NCBI RefSeq assembly: GCF_029338255.1
Contig: NZ_CP119787.1
Coordinates: 3,053,631-3,117,630 of the forward strand
Source of the DNA: Haloarcula halobia
GTDB lineage: Archaea > Halobacteriota > Halobacteria > Halobacteriales > Haloarculaceae
DNA length: 64,000 nucleotides
Reading direction: 5' to 3'
Shown here: piece after piece, positions 28,635 through 37,186 of the stretch
Layout: every line of letters starts with the position of its first letter
How positions within the stretch are numbered: the stretch's first letter is position 1
The notes under the pieces: generated by a model
Database searches by the model: none
Told to the model about the DNA's origin: nothing
What the model saw: the letters and a program-made list of their open reading frames with translations, nothing else
Made by a program: the position numbers and the translations under genes

Positions 28635-29498
28635 CTACCGCAGGACGCTCCGGCCCAGTCGCGACTCCGAGAGGTCGAAGTCGAAGCGGTCGGTCACCAG
28701 CAGGCCCGCGCCCAGCAGCGCCGCCAGCGCGACCGGGATCCAGTTGGCGTAGTAGAGGTTGATGGCCCCCCACAGGACGACGAAGCTCACCAGGTCGTCG
28801 AGCATGAACTCGCACTCGTCGAGGCGCCGCCGGAGGCCCGCCCGCTCGAAACCGACGTCGAAGAGGACGACGGCGACGGTCCCCGAGAGGAGCCATCCCT
28901 GGTAGTTCGACCACGGGACGCCGTAGAACTGCCCGACCTCGTAGGTCCAGAAGCCGAGGCCGACGGCGCCGGGGTCCAACACCAGGTCGACCAGCAGCAC
29001 CGTCGACAGCGTCGCGAGCAGGCGAATCGGGGTCGACGCCGCGCGCCGGCCCAGCAGGAGGATGACCAGGAGGTAGCTGTTCAGCACCAGCGGGAAGAAG
29101 AATACAGGGAGACCCAGCGGCACCTCGCCCAGCAGCATCGGACCGAGGTCCACACCGTAGGCGAAATCGCCGTAGGGCCACCCGGTCCGGACGCCGACCA
29201 GTTCGATGCCGTAGGCGTAGGCCGTCAGCGCCAGCAAGGCGAGGCCGGCCCGGCGGGTGACGAGCGGGAAGACGCCGGCGACGAGCGGCAGGCGCATCAC
29301 GAGCGTCCCGAAGAGGACGAAAAAGGGGTTGAAGGCGAGCGGCGGCGGCAGCAGACCCTCGGCGCTTCCCAGCAGCGTCACCGCGCCCACCAGCGGGAAG
29401 ACGACCGCGATGGTGAAGCGGTGCTCGCGGACCAGCGCGTCCAGCCGGGCGGTGGCCTCGGCCCGCGTCCGGGGCGGCGACCAGTCCAGGTCAGCCAT
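28635..29498 (-). CDS. cruF: Bisanhydrobacterioruberin hydratase CruF
   Basis: The 287-residue membrane protein (DUF422/CruF family) has about seven hydrophobic segments, including FPLVGAVTLLGSAEGL, ELVGVRTGWPYGDFAYG, LPVFFFPLVLNSYLLVILLL and DLVLDPGAVGLGFW. The GWPYGDFxYG and VLDPxAVxxGxW motifs are characteristic. CruF adds water to the C50 chain ends to give bacterioruberin, the red pigment of haloarchaea. Its start overlaps the end of lyeJ by eight bases. The order crtD-lyeJ-cruF is the known haloarchaeal bacterioruberin operon (Haloarcula japonica). Confidence 0.93.
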   Translation of the reverse strand: MADLDWSPPRTRAEATARLDALVREHRFTIAVVFPLVGAVTLLGSAEGLLPPPLAFNPFFVLFGTLVMRLPLVAGVFPLVTRRAGLALLALTAYAYGIELVGVRTGWPYGDFAYGVDLGPMLLGEVPLGLPVFFFPLVLNSYLLVILLLGRRAASTPIRLLATLSTVLLVDLVLDPGAVGLGFWTYEVGQFYGVPWSNYQGWLLSGTVAVVLFDVGFERAGLRRRLDECEFMLDDLVSFVVLWGAINLYYANWIPVALAALLGAGLLVTDRFDFDLSESRLGRSVLR

Positions 29499-30372
29499 AG
29501 AGCATCACCCACAGACCGCCCAGCGTGAAGACCATGCCCACGAGCGTGTTGATGGCCGGGTACCACCAGTAGGCCTCGTCGATGTCGACGCCGATGGCGA
29601 GGATGCCGAAGACGAGTCCCGGGTACAGCAACAGGACGAGACCGAACGCCCAGTGCGTGTAGGTGAACACGAACGCGGCCAGCAGCCACGTCATCACGCA
29701 GTAGTAGTACGTGTTGGACTCGCCGAGGAACGTCGCCGTCGTCCGGATGCCCGCCTCGCGGTCGGGTTCGATGTCGGGGATGGCCGAGAAGGTGTGCATC
29801 CCCATCGTCCAGAGCCACGCGCCGGCGACGGCGGTGGCGGGCGGTGCGACCCCCTCGATGGCGGCGAAGGCGACGACGCCGGGGAGGATGTACAGGCCGT
29901 TCGAGATGGAGTCGAGGAACGGCGTCGTCTTGAACCGGAAGGGTGGGGCCGAGTACTCCACAGAGAGGGCCGCCCACGCGAGCAGTGCGAGGACGCCCAG
30001 CGGCGGGAGCCACGGGAGGAAGGCAAGCGCGAGCACCCCCGAGAGGACGATAAGGGCCAGCGCCACCCGGTCGCCCTGGTAGCTGACCTCCCGGCCCTCG
30101 TCTTTCTTCGGGTTGTGTTCGTCGACGTCGGCGTCGAAGACGTCGTTGACGCCATAGAGGAAGACGTTCGCCGGGAGCGTGAAATAGAGGAACAGCGCCA
30201 CGGCGAGCGGCGAGAACAGGTCGGCGGGCCCGTCGGCGGCGTAGGCAACGGCGACGATGACCGGGCCGCCTAAGTAGAGCCAGAAGCGGGGTCGCGAGAG
30301 CCGCAGCAGGTAGCCCACACGCGACTCGGCGGAGGGCACGACGTCCGAGAGGCGGTCCGTGACGGTGTCCAT
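29491..30372 (-). CDS. lyeJ: Lycopene elongase/1,2-hydratase LyeJ (UbiA prenyltransferase family)
   Basis: The 293-residue UbiA-type membrane enzyme has nine or so TM segments and two Asp-rich sites: NDVFDADVDEHNPKKDE (about residues 75-91) and the second FSAIPDIEPDREAGIRTTA (about 193-211). It adds C5 units to both ends of lycopene and hydrates the 1,2 double bond on the way to bacterioruberin. The gene begins 3 bp after the crtD stop and overlaps cruF, so the three are one transcript. Length and motifs match haloarchaeal LyeJ/Lbt. Confidence 0.94.
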   Translation of the reverse strand: MDTVTDRLSDVVPSAESRVGYLLRLSRPRFWLYLGGPVIVAVAYAADGPADLFSPLAVALFLYFTLPANVFLYGVNDVFDADVDEHNPKKDEGREVSYQGDRVALALIVLSGVLALAFLPWLPPLGVLALLAWAALSVEYSAPPFRFKTTPFLDSISNGLYILPGVVAFAAIEGVAPPATAVAGAWLWTMGMHTFSAIPDIEPDREAGIRTTATFLGESNTYYYCVMTWLLAAFVFTYTHWAFGLVLLLYPGLVFGILAIGVDIDEAYWWYPAINTLVGMVFTLGGLWVMLYG

Positions 30373-30375
30373 ACG

Positions 30376-31863
30376 TTATTCGCAGTCCTCGATGAGCGCC
30401 TCGGCCGTGTGCTCACCGCTGATGAGACACATCGGCATCCCGATGCCCGGCGTCGTGAACGACCCGGTGAAGTACAGGCCGTCGACGGCCGACGAGCGGT
30501 TGTTCGGCCGGAGCAGGGCCGTCTGCCGGAGCGTGTGGGCCAGGCCGAGGGCGGTACCCTCGCTGGCGTTGTAGCGCTCGCCGAACTCGGAGACGGCGAA
30601 CTGCTCTTCGAAGACGATGCGGTCGCGCAGATCGACGCCCGTGTTGGCGGCGATGTCCGCGAGAATCTTCTCGCGGTACTCCTCGCGAATCGCGTCGCCG
30701 TCGTGCAGGCCCGGCGCGATGGGGACCAGCACGAAGAGGTTCGAGTGGCCGTCGGGCGCGACGGTTTCGTCGGTCTTGGAGGGGACACAGAGGTAGTAGG
30801 CCGGGTTCTCGGGCCAGTCGGGGTCGTCGAAGATGGTCTCGAAGTGGGGGCCCCAGTCGGTCGGCAGGACGAGCGTGTGGTGAGCCAGCGGGTCGACGTC
30901 GCCCTCGACGCCCATGTACATGAGGAACGCCGACGGGGCGTAGGTCCGTGACTCCCAGTAGTCGTCGTCGTACTGGCGCTCGTGTTCGGGAAGCAGTTCG
31001 CGCTCGGCGTGGCCGTAGTCGGCGTTGACGACGACGCGGTCGGGGTGGAACTGCTCGCCGTCGACCGTCTCGACGAGGAAGCCGTCCTTCCGGCGGTCGA
31101 TCTCGGTCACCTCGGCGTCGGTCTGGTAGGTCACGCCCATCTCCTCGCCCAGTTCGACCAGCGCGTCGACGACGGCACCGATGCCGCCCTCGGGGTAGTA
31201 GACGCCGAGGTTGAAGTCGACGTGGCTCATCATGTTATAGAGCGCGGGCGTGTTCTCCGGCGATCCGCCGAGGAACACGAGCGTGTACTGCATTATCTGC
31301 TGGAGCTTGGGGTGCTCGAAGTAGTCCTCGACGTGACCCTGCATCGACCCGATGAGCTGGAGGCCGACGGGCGCGGCGGTCATCACGTCCAAGTCGACCC
31401 AGTCGCGCAGACTGGAGCGGTCCTGGTAGACGAACTTGTTCATCGCCGTCTCGTAGTGGCGCTCGCTGGTCGCGAGATACTCGTCGAAGGCCTCGCCGGC
31501 CCCCGGTTCGTAGGACTCGAACGTCTCGCGCATCTCGGCGTGGTCGCCGTTGACGTCGAGGCGGTCGCCGTCCTTGAAGAAGATGCGGTAGTGCGGGTCC
31601 AGTCGCTGCAGGTCGTAGTAGTCGCTGGGCTCGCGCCCGAAGTACGCGAAGAAGCGCTCGAAGACGTCGGGCATCAGGTACCACGAGGGGCCCATGTCGA
31701 AGCGGAACCCGTCTGTTTCGAGTCTGGAGGCACGGCCCCCGAGCTGCTCGTTTTTCTCGAGCACGTGGACGTCGGCACCGGCGTCGGCCAGGTAGCACGC
31801 GGCGGAGAGCCCGCCGAACCCGCCACCGACGACCAGCACCTCCGTCCCGGACAGATGACTCAT
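30376..31863 (-). CDS. crtD: Carotenoid 3,4-desaturase CrtD
   Basis: The 495-residue phytoene-desaturase-type flavoprotein starts with the FAD-binding VLVVGGGFGGLSAACYLADAG and the following GGRASRLETDGFRFDMGPSW. The C-terminal FAD signature GLYFTGSFTTPGIGMPMCLISG is intact. It introduces the 3,4 double bond during bacterioruberin synthesis. The start MSHLSGTEV lies about 29 bp below a TATA element; an in-frame ATG nine bases upstream is the alternative. First gene of the crtD-lyeJ-cruF operon. Confidence 0.93.
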   Translation of the reverse strand: MSHLSGTEVLVVGGGFGGLSAACYLADAGADVHVLEKNEQLGGRASRLETDGFRFDMGPSWYLMPDVFERFFAYFGREPSDYYDLQRLDPHYRIFFKDGDRLDVNGDHAEMRETFESYEPGAGEAFDEYLATSERHYETAMNKFVYQDRSSLRDWVDLDVMTAAPVGLQLIGSMQGHVEDYFEHPKLQQIMQYTLVFLGGSPENTPALYNMMSHVDFNLGVYYPEGGIGAVVDALVELGEEMGVTYQTDAEVTEIDRRKDGFLVETVDGEQFHPDRVVVNADYGHAERELLPEHERQYDDDYWESRTYAPSAFLMYMGVEGDVDPLAHHTLVLPTDWGPHFETIFDDPDWPENPAYYLCVPSKTDETVAPDGHSNLFVLVPIAPGLHDGDAIREEYREKILADIAANTGVDLRDRIVFEEQFAVSEFGERYNASEGTALGLAHTLRQTALLRPNNRSSAVDGLYFTGSFTTPGIGMPMCLISGEHTAEALIEDCE

Positions 31864-31887
31864 TGCGTACATGTCCGCACTGGACCG

Positions 31888-31897
31888 ACAATAAAGG
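31888..31897 (-). promoter_or_regulatory. TATA box of the bacterioruberin operon
   Basis: On the minus strand CCTTTATTGT is centred about 29 bp upstream of the chosen crtD start, the usual leaderless spacing. The adjacent ATG at 31872 would be only about 20 bp away, which disfavours it. Confidence 0.5.
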
Positions 31898-32040
31898 CGC
31901 GCCATACTGGGTTGGTGTGAGACCGACAGGCACACGCGACCGGCATCGGGCACCTGTTCGGGCCACGGTCGAATCGACGCGCCGCGCCCGTCCCTGCGGG
32001 GGGCCACAGCGCCAGAGGTACTGGCGGGAAAACCCTGAAC

Positions 32041-32757
32041 ATGACAGCCGTCCTCACTACCGGTATGGCCGACCGAACCGCCGTCGTCACGGGGGCGAGC
32101 CGGGGCATCGGCGAACAGGTAGCACGGACGCTGGCAGCGGCCGGGGTACACGTGATACTCTGTGCCCGGGACGCCGAGGAGATACAGGCCGTCGCGGACG
32201 ACATCGAGTCCGCGGGCGGGGCAGTGACGGCGCTCCGGGCCGACGTGCGCGACCAGTTCGACGTCGAACGCCTGGTCGAACGGGCGGCCAGGGCAGGCGG
32301 ACCGATATCGTACCTCGTCCCCAACGCCGGCGTCTACCACGGGTCCCCCGGCGAGACGCCGCTCTCGGCGGAGTCCTACGCCGCCTTCGACGACCACATG
32401 CGGACGAACGCGCGGGGCGTGTTCGTCACCGTCCGCGAGGCGATGCCCCACCTGGCCGACGACGCGCGCATCGTCGTCCCCACGGGCGCCGTCGCCCGCG
32501 AGGGTATGCCCGGATACGGGTCATACGCCGTCTCGAAGGCCGCGGCGGAGGCCATCGTCCGGGGGTTCGCCGTCGACCTGGACGTGCCCGTCGGCGCCGT
32601 CGACCCCGGACAGGTCTCGACGGCGTTGTCCGGCGACGGCGGCCGGGACCCCGAGGCCGTCGCCCGGATGGTCCGATGGGCCCTGGAGGACCGCCCCGGC
32701 GAGGACCTGAACGGGAACGTGTTGACCTGGCGCGACTACCGGGACGCAACGCGATAG
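32041..32757 (+). CDS. Short-chain dehydrogenase/reductase
   Basis: The 238-residue SDR has the cofactor motif TGASRGIG (residues 17-24), NAG in VPNAGVYHG, and the catalytic pair Y162-x-x-x-K166 in GSYAVSKAAAE. The residue that is normally Ser in the triad falls in RIVVPTGAVAR, where Thr148 is the nearest hydroxyl, so the triad may be Thr-Tyr-Lys. CARDAEE after the second strand suggests NADP preference. An alternative start at 32065 (MADRTAVVTG) removes eight residues and is closer to the family start. Substrate unknown. Divergent from crtD. Confidence 0.85.
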   Translation: MTAVLTTGMADRTAVVTGASRGIGEQVARTLAAAGVHVILCARDAEEIQAVADDIESAGGAVTALRADVRDQFDVERLVERAARAGGPISYLVPNAGVYHGSPGETPLSAESYAAFDDHMRTNARGVFVTVREAMPHLADDARIVVPTGAVAREGMPGYGSYAVSKAAAEAIVRGFAVDLDVPVGAVDPGQVSTALSGDGGRDPEAVARMVRWALEDRPGEDLNGNVLTWRDYRDATR

Positions 32758-32769
32758 GGGCACCGACGG

Positions 32770-32778
32770 ATTTATTAC
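32770..32778 (+). promoter_or_regulatory. TATA box of the ZIP-family gene
   Basis: ATTTATTAC is centred about 29 bp upstream of the ATG at 32803 in a locally AT-rich stretch just after the SDR stop. This fits a separate leaderless transcript. Confidence 0.5.
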
Positions 32779-32802
32779 TAATAACACCACTTCTCTGAAC
32801 CA

Positions 32803-33669
32803 ATGGCTAATAATGGAGTTACATTTTTTAATAACACGCGGGAGATATCAGTGGCCGGCGTCGCCAGCGTCGTCGGGCTGGTCGCGCTGACAGCGCTGGC
32901 CGTCGCCGGCGGGGCCCAGAAGGTTCTTGTCATCGCCTGGGTGGCCTTCGCGGCGATGGCGCTGGGCGCGTGGCTCGGCGCGAACGCCGACCGGACGAAC
33001 CCACACCGGCTGGTCTGGGGCTACGGCCTCGCCAGCGGGGCGATGATAACGTCGGCCGCGATGTTCCTCGTGCCACAGGCGATGGGGCTGGGGTCGGCGG
33101 CTGGCACCCCGCGCGTCGGCGGCATCGGTATCGCGCTGGGCGTCGTCGCCGGCTACGCCACCCACACCATCGGTCACCGCCTGACCCACCTCGACGCGGG
33201 CATCGACACGACGACGGCCGCCATCGCCGCCCACGCGCTCTCCGCGGGGCTCATCATCGGCCTGGTCTACGCCTCGATGCCGTCGCTGGGGCTCTTGCTC
33301 GGCCTGGCCATCGTCTCGCACAAGGGGCCCGCCGGCTACGCCGCCGCCCGGCGCCTGGCCCGCAACGACCAGTCTGTCACCGGGCTGTTGCTCCCCGCTG
33401 CCGGGGTCGGCCTCACCGCCATCCCCATGGCGCTGGTGACGGTGCCCGACGCGCCCGTCGTCAACGCGCTCGTGTTCGGCTTCGCCGCCGGCATCTTCCT
33501 CCACGTCGCGATGGACTTCCTGCCGAGCTGCGAGGCCGGCAGCGAGATCGACGAGGCCTGCTCGCTGCACGAACACTCCCACGACCTGCTGGACGAGCTG
33601 CGGACCCACGCCGTCGGGTCCACCGTCGTCGGCGCGGCGGTCGTCGTCGTCGCCTGGACGCTCGTTTGA
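32803..33669 (+). CDS. ZIP family metal transporter
   Basis: The 288-residue protein has eight hydrophobic segments. The metal-site helices are recognisable: IAAHALSAGLIIGLVYAS corresponds to the ZIP TM4 HNxxEGxxxG motif, AIVSHKGPAGYAAAR to TM5 HExPEG, and FAAGIFLHVAMDFLPSCE to the TM6 region. The classical Glu residues of HNxPEG are replaced (HALSAG, HKGPAG), so ion choice may differ from Zn2+ uptake. A His-rich segment CSLHEHSHDLLDELRTH near the C-terminus may bind metal. Own promoter. Direction of transport is inferred as into the cytoplasm. Confidence 0.75.
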   Translation: MANNGVTFFNNTREISVAGVASVVGLVALTALAVAGGAQKVLVIAWVAFAAMALGAWLGANADRTNPHRLVWGYGLASGAMITSAAMFLVPQAMGLGSAAGTPRVGGIGIALGVVAGYATHTIGHRLTHLDAGIDTTTAAIAAHALSAGLIIGLVYASMPSLGLLLGLAIVSHKGPAGYAAARRLARNDQSVTGLLLPAAGVGLTAIPMALVTVPDAPVVNALVFGFAAGIFLHVAMDFLPSCEAGSEIDEACSLHEHSHDLLDELRTHAVGSTVVGAAVVVVAWTLV

Positions 33670-33712
33670 CCGGCAGCCCACCACGGGTCCTCGGACCGGC
33701 GCCAGCGGGACG

Positions 33713-34594
33713 CTACGGGGGCGTCACGTGAGCGCGGTCCCGCCGGGTCGCCGTCCCGGTCGGTTCCCCGGCCGGCTCCATTCGCAGTGTCGCGTCCTGC
33801 CGGTCGCCCGGCGCGTCGAGCAGGTAGGTCGTCACCGTCGGTGCGTCGGCATCGTAGGGGCTCTTCGCGTCGAAGGTCCGGCGCACGGACTCGCCAGGAC
33901 CCAGTTCACCGGCGAGTCGCCGGACGGGGGCGAAGGCGACGCGAGGGCCCGACCGATTCATCGCGAGGACGTACCGGCCCCCGCCGTCGCCGACGTTGGT
34001 CACCGAGACCGTTATCTCGGGGTCGTCGTCGGGCCCGACCTCCGTCGGACCGTCCAGCGAGACGGCGAACCCGGGGAGGCGGGCCGTCAGACGCTCGCGG
34101 ACCCGGTCCGGCGGCGTCCACGACCCGCCGGGCCACTCGAGACCGACGGCGTCGTCGGCACCGACCGCCGAGAGCGGGAAGACGAGCGGGCCTCCCGCCG
34201 ACCCGTAGCGGACCCGCCAGTTCCCGTCGCGGTAGAGCCCGTTGGTGAACGTCGCGGGCCGGACGACGTCGTCACCGACCCGGAGGGCGAACGCCTCCCG
34301 CTCGGGTGCCGGGCCGTCGACGCCGGCGGACACCACGAGGTACCGCTCGGCGTCGTCGAACACCCCGATGGAGTCGGGGCTGTCGGGGCCGACGACCCCC
34401 TGCTGGACGGCAGCCGACTCGACGGTGACGGTCCCCACGTCCGTACGCGTCCCCGTCCCGTCGTCCGTGTCGATGTCCGGTGGTGGTGCGGGCGTCAGGG
34501 TGTCGGTCCCGTCGAGCGACCCGCCGGTCAGCGACACACAACCGGGCGTCGCAAAGAGGGACCCACAGAGCGCGAGGAGAGCGCGGCGCTTCAT
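33713..34594 (-). CDS. Secreted lipoprotein, unknown function
   Basis: The 293-residue protein begins MKRRALLALCGSLFATPGC, a lipoprotein signal with the lipidated Cys in ATPGC. A Thr/Pro/Asp-rich linker (TDTLTPAPPPDIDTDDG) leads to a beta-rich body with two Ig-like segments: the second contains VSLDGPTEVGPDDDPEITVSV and GESVRRTFDAKSPYDADAP, similar to archaeal CARDB-like surface domains. Probably anchored outside the membrane under the S-layer. Function not recognised. Convergent with the ZIP gene. Confidence 0.68.
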   Translation of the reverse strand: MKRRALLALCGSLFATPGCVSLTGGSLDGTDTLTPAPPPDIDTDDGTGTRTDVGTVTVESAAVQQGVVGPDSPDSIGVFDDAERYLVVSAGVDGPAPEREAFALRVGDDVVRPATFTNGLYRDGNWRVRYGSAGGPLVFPLSAVGADDAVGLEWPGGSWTPPDRVRERLTARLPGFAVSLDGPTEVGPDDDPEITVSVTNVGDGGGRYVLAMNRSGPRVAFAPVRRLAGELGPGESVRRTFDAKSPYDADAPTVTTYLLDAPGDRQDATLRMEPAGEPTGTATRRDRAHVTPP

Positions 34595-34660
34595 ACACAC
34601 GCCTTGGCACGGCCCGTGTAAGAGGGTTCAGGTCGCTTCAAGCGGGTTTTGAGTGACCTC

Positions 34661-35197
34661 TCACTCGCCCTCGTCGGCCACCTTCCGCGCGGGGACCTCG
34701 TGGAGGCGGTCCGGGAGCGTCCCGAACCAGCGCGCCTCGAGCACCCCGTCGGCGCCGGCGGTCACGTCCTCGCTCGTCGCCGCGGCCTCGAACTCGACGG
34801 TGAGCATGTGCAACCGCTCTGCGTCGTCGGCGGCCTCGACCACGGTCTTCCAGCGGGCGAAGTAGATGCTCGTGAGGTCGCACTCGACGCCCGTCGTCTC
34901 GCGGACCGCGCGCCGGGCGGTGTCCCCGAGGTTCTCGCCGGGGTCGTGGGCCCCGCCGGGCGTCCCCCAGGTGTCCGGCGCGCCTTCGTGCCGGATGAGC
35001 AGGACCTCGCCGGCGTCGTTCTCGACCCACGCCCCGGCCTCGCCGAGCCACCCCTCCTCGGCGAGTTCGCGCCCGCCGGAAAACAGGTCGGGCTCGTTGG
35101 TGGCCGTCTCGCGTTCGACGGGGACGTCGCCGTACACGTCGACGAGGCGTTCGAGTTCGGCCCTGACGGCCTCGCGGGTCCGGGCTTCGAGTGTCAT
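34661..35197 (-). CDS. Nudix-fold protein with degenerate Nudix box
   Basis: The 178-residue protein has the Nudix fold (GAWVENDAGEVLLIRHEG, TWGTPGGAHDPGENLGDTAR). The Nudix box GX5EX7REUXEEXGU reads G82...E88...R96-A-V-R-E100-T-T-G-V. Thus the Glu after Arg96 is Ala, and the second Glu of the EE pair is Thr101. These residues ligate the catalytic metal, so hydrolase activity may be reduced or changed. The N-terminal 45 residues form a helical extension. It could act as a nucleotide sensor or hydrolyse an unusual substrate. Upstream neighbour in the same orientation is the TFS gene (24 bp gap). Confidence 0.78.
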   Translation of the reverse strand: MTLEARTREAVRAELERLVDVYGDVPVERETATNEPDLFSGGRELAEEGWLGEAGAWVENDAGEVLLIRHEGAPDTWGTPGGAHDPGENLGDTARRAVRETTGVECDLTSIYFARWKTVVEAADDAERLHMLTVEFEAAATSEDVTAGADGVLEARWFGTLPDRLHEVPARKVADEGE

Positions 35198-35221
35198 GGG
35201 GGAGAACGGCCCCGCGGGGAG

Positions 35222-35545
35222 TTAATTGTACTCTCTCCAGCGGTGGCCACAGTCCTGGCACTTGAAGAATCGCGTCGGCGGTTCGTCGGCCGACCCGGTC
35301 TGTTTGATCGTGTACCAGGCCTTGCCGTGGCCACACTCGTCGCAGGTCACGTCGTTCGCGGTCGGCTTGCCCTCGAAGTTCGCGCCTTCCTCGGTCTCGA
35401 TGACGTCGTCGTCGCTCTGTTCGTCCGTCGTGACGAACGCGGCGGCGCGGTCGGTGTCTTTCTCGACGCGGGCGCCACAGGACTGACAGACCATCTCGTC
35501 CCCGTCGGCGTGCATCATGGACCCGCAGTCGTCACAGAACTGCAT
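35222..35545 (-). CDS. tfs: Transcription factor S (TFS, TFIIS-like cleavage factor)
   Basis: The 107-residue protein has an N-terminal zinc ribbon (C4-DD-C7 ... C20-QS-C23) and a C-terminal TFIIS-type ribbon (CDECG ... CQDCGHRWREYN) separated by an acidic linker. The acidic hairpin TGSADEPPTRFF carries the Asp-Glu pair that enters the polymerase active site to stimulate RNA cleavage in backtracked complexes. Length matches archaeal TFS. Start at MQFCDDCGSMM. It is followed by the Nudix-fold gene and may share a transcript with it. Confidence 0.95.
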   Translation of the reverse strand: MQFCDDCGSMMHADGDEMVCQSCGARVEKDTDRAAAFVTTDEQSDDDVIETEEGANFEGKPTANDVTCDECGHGKAWYTIKQTGSADEPPTRFFKCQDCGHRWREYN

Positions 35546-35697
35546 GGCCGGAGTTGCGGGTGCCGGCGGCAAAGTCGTTACTGCTCGGCGGCGCGGGCCC
35601 CGACGCGCGGTACATCTTCGGGGACGTCCCTGCCCGTCGACGGCGGCTGGACGACCCGCGTCGGCGCCGACCCGCGGCGGAGACAGCCGGCCGGGAC

Positions 35698-36228
35698 TCA
35701 CTCCTGGTCGGCGAGTTCGCGCTGTTCGGCGACGACCGGACAGTCCAGCAGCCGGACCTGTTCCATGTCGGTGAACTCCAGAATCTCGGTTCCCTCGTTG
35801 GAGCAGTGGACGTCCGGCGGCGCCGAGAAGTGTTCGCACTGCTCGCAGTAGCGGTGTTTCGACACCTCCGCGTAGCGCGACCCGGAGGCGGCGTCCGAGA
35901 GGTCGGCGTCGCCGGTTATCTGGGCCCACACGCTGTCGGCGTCGATGGTGCCGACGTCCACGCGCTCGAAGACGCTCTCGTCGCCGAAGGGGTCGCCCTC
36001 CCGCCCCGCCATGTCGCTGAACGGGTCGTCGACGTCCGGGGCCGTCTGCTCGACCGAGGCGTCGTCTCCGGGACCCAGGTCGGCGAACGGGTCGCCGGTC
36101 GCCGTCGCGTCGGCCTCGCCGTCCCCGTCTTCGTCCGCGTCGTCGTCGGGCCGCTCGAAGGCCTCGAACGGGTCGCCCTCCCGGTCGTCGACCGGGTCGA
36201 ACGCCTCGAAGGGGTCGTCGTCACTCAT
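35698..36228 (-). CDS. Acidic DPF-repeat protein with C-terminal Cys/His zinc-binding domain
   Basis: The 176-residue protein opens with repeats of an acidic DPFxxF motif (DDPFEAFDP, GDPFEAFER, GDPFADLG, DDPFSDMAG, GDPFGDE), five copies in about 80 residues of disordered sequence. The C-terminal half has YCEQCEHFSAPPDVHCSNEG and a final DCPVV, giving C-x2-C ... H-x-C ... C, a likely zinc site. Repeated short aromatic motifs on an acidic tail suggest docking to a partner. It starts eight bases inside the end of the RHH/zinc-ribbon gene, so the two are coupled. Family not recognised; function unknown. Confidence 0.65.
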   Translation of the reverse strand: MSDDDPFEAFDPVDDREGDPFEAFERPDDDADEDGDGEADATATGDPFADLGPGDDASVEQTAPDVDDPFSDMAGREGDPFGDESVFERVDVGTIDADSVWAQITGDADLSDAASGSRYAEVSKHRYCEQCEHFSAPPDVHCSNEGTEILEFTDMEQVRLLDCPVVAEQRELADQE

Positions 36229-37102
36229 CGGTATCGCCCGCCTCGAGCTGTGCGGCGGTCACGAGCCGCGCTTTCTTGCGGAAGATGCCACCTTCGGGGC
36301 GGACGTCCGAGACGGTCGACCCGCAGTGGGGACACTCCGGGTCCGTCAGCAGGCTGACGTCGACGCGCTCCGAGCAGTTCTCGCAGGTCGCCGTCGAGAT
36401 GCCCTCCTGGGCCGCCGCCCGCTTGATGCGCTCGACGGCCTGCTGATGGGCGTCCCGCCCCCCCACGTCGCTCCGGAGGTCGCTGACGACCCACGCGACC
36501 CGCTCGAGGCGGTCCTCGGTCTCCTCGAACCGTTCCTCCAGGTCCGAGAGCCCCTCCTCGGTCTCCTCGCGGTGGGACTCGACGTCCGCACGGAGCGACT
36601 GGACCGCCGCCGAGAGGTCCCAGATCTCCTCTTCCAGCTCCGGGAGCGTCTCGAGGGCCTCGTGGTCGTGGTCCGCCGGCGCCTTCGTGTCCAGTTCCCG
36701 TTTCAGCTGGATGACCCGCTCGCGGACGTCGTCGAGCTTCTCCTGGAAGTCGCTCTCGACGCGCTCGAAGCGGCCGTCGAGGCGACTCTCGACGGCGTCG
36801 GCGAGATCCGGGAGTCGGTCGCCGACCGCGGCGTCGAGACGGTCGTCGACGGACGCGGCGGCAGCCGCGTCGATGCGGTCCCCCACGGACTCCTCGACGG
36901 CCGCCTCGAGGTCGACGTCGACGAGCGAGGACAGCGGCCGGTCCCCCTCGAGCTCGATGGTGGCGCGGTACGACGCCAGCAGCTGGGTAACGAGAACCTC
37001 GCGGGTGACGCCGAGCTCGGCGGCCTGTTCGTCCAGCCACTCGTCGAGTCCGTCGGACAGGTCGACGGTGACCACCCCCTCCTCGGTCGGCTCACTCGCC
37101 AT
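36221..37102 (-). CDS. RHH-like/coiled-coil/zinc-ribbon protein
   Basis: The 293-residue protein has three parts. Residues 1-50 (VVTVDLSDGLDEWLDEQAAE, VTREVLVTQLLASYR) look like a ribbon-helix-helix DNA-binding domain. Residues about 60-225 are long coiled coil (ERVIQLKRELDTK, LEERFEETEDRLERVAW). Residues about 240-270 are a zinc ribbon (CENCSERVDV ... CPHCGSTV). This suggests a dimeric DNA- or protein-binding scaffold. It is the first gene of a two-gene operon with the DPF-repeat protein; the promoter has CTTATCACTG about 25 bp upstream. Not recognised as a characterised family. Confidence 0.65.
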   Translation of the reverse strand: MASEPTEEGVVTVDLSDGLDEWLDEQAAELGVTREVLVTQLLASYRATIELEGDRPLSSLVDVDLEAAVEESVGDRIDAAAAASVDDRLDAAVGDRLPDLADAVESRLDGRFERVESDFQEKLDDVRERVIQLKRELDTKAPADHDHEALETLPELEEEIWDLSAAVQSLRADVESHREETEEGLSDLEERFEETEDRLERVAWVVSDLRSDVGGRDAHQQAVERIKRAAAQEGISTATCENCSERVDVSLLTDPECPHCGSTVSDVRPEGGIFRKKARLVTAAQLEAGDTDE

Positions 37103-37186
37103 TACGCGTTATTTACCTCAGGCACAGTGATAAGCGTTGTCCGCCGATTTCAACGAACGAGACTCGTGACGGCTCGTACGGCGTGC

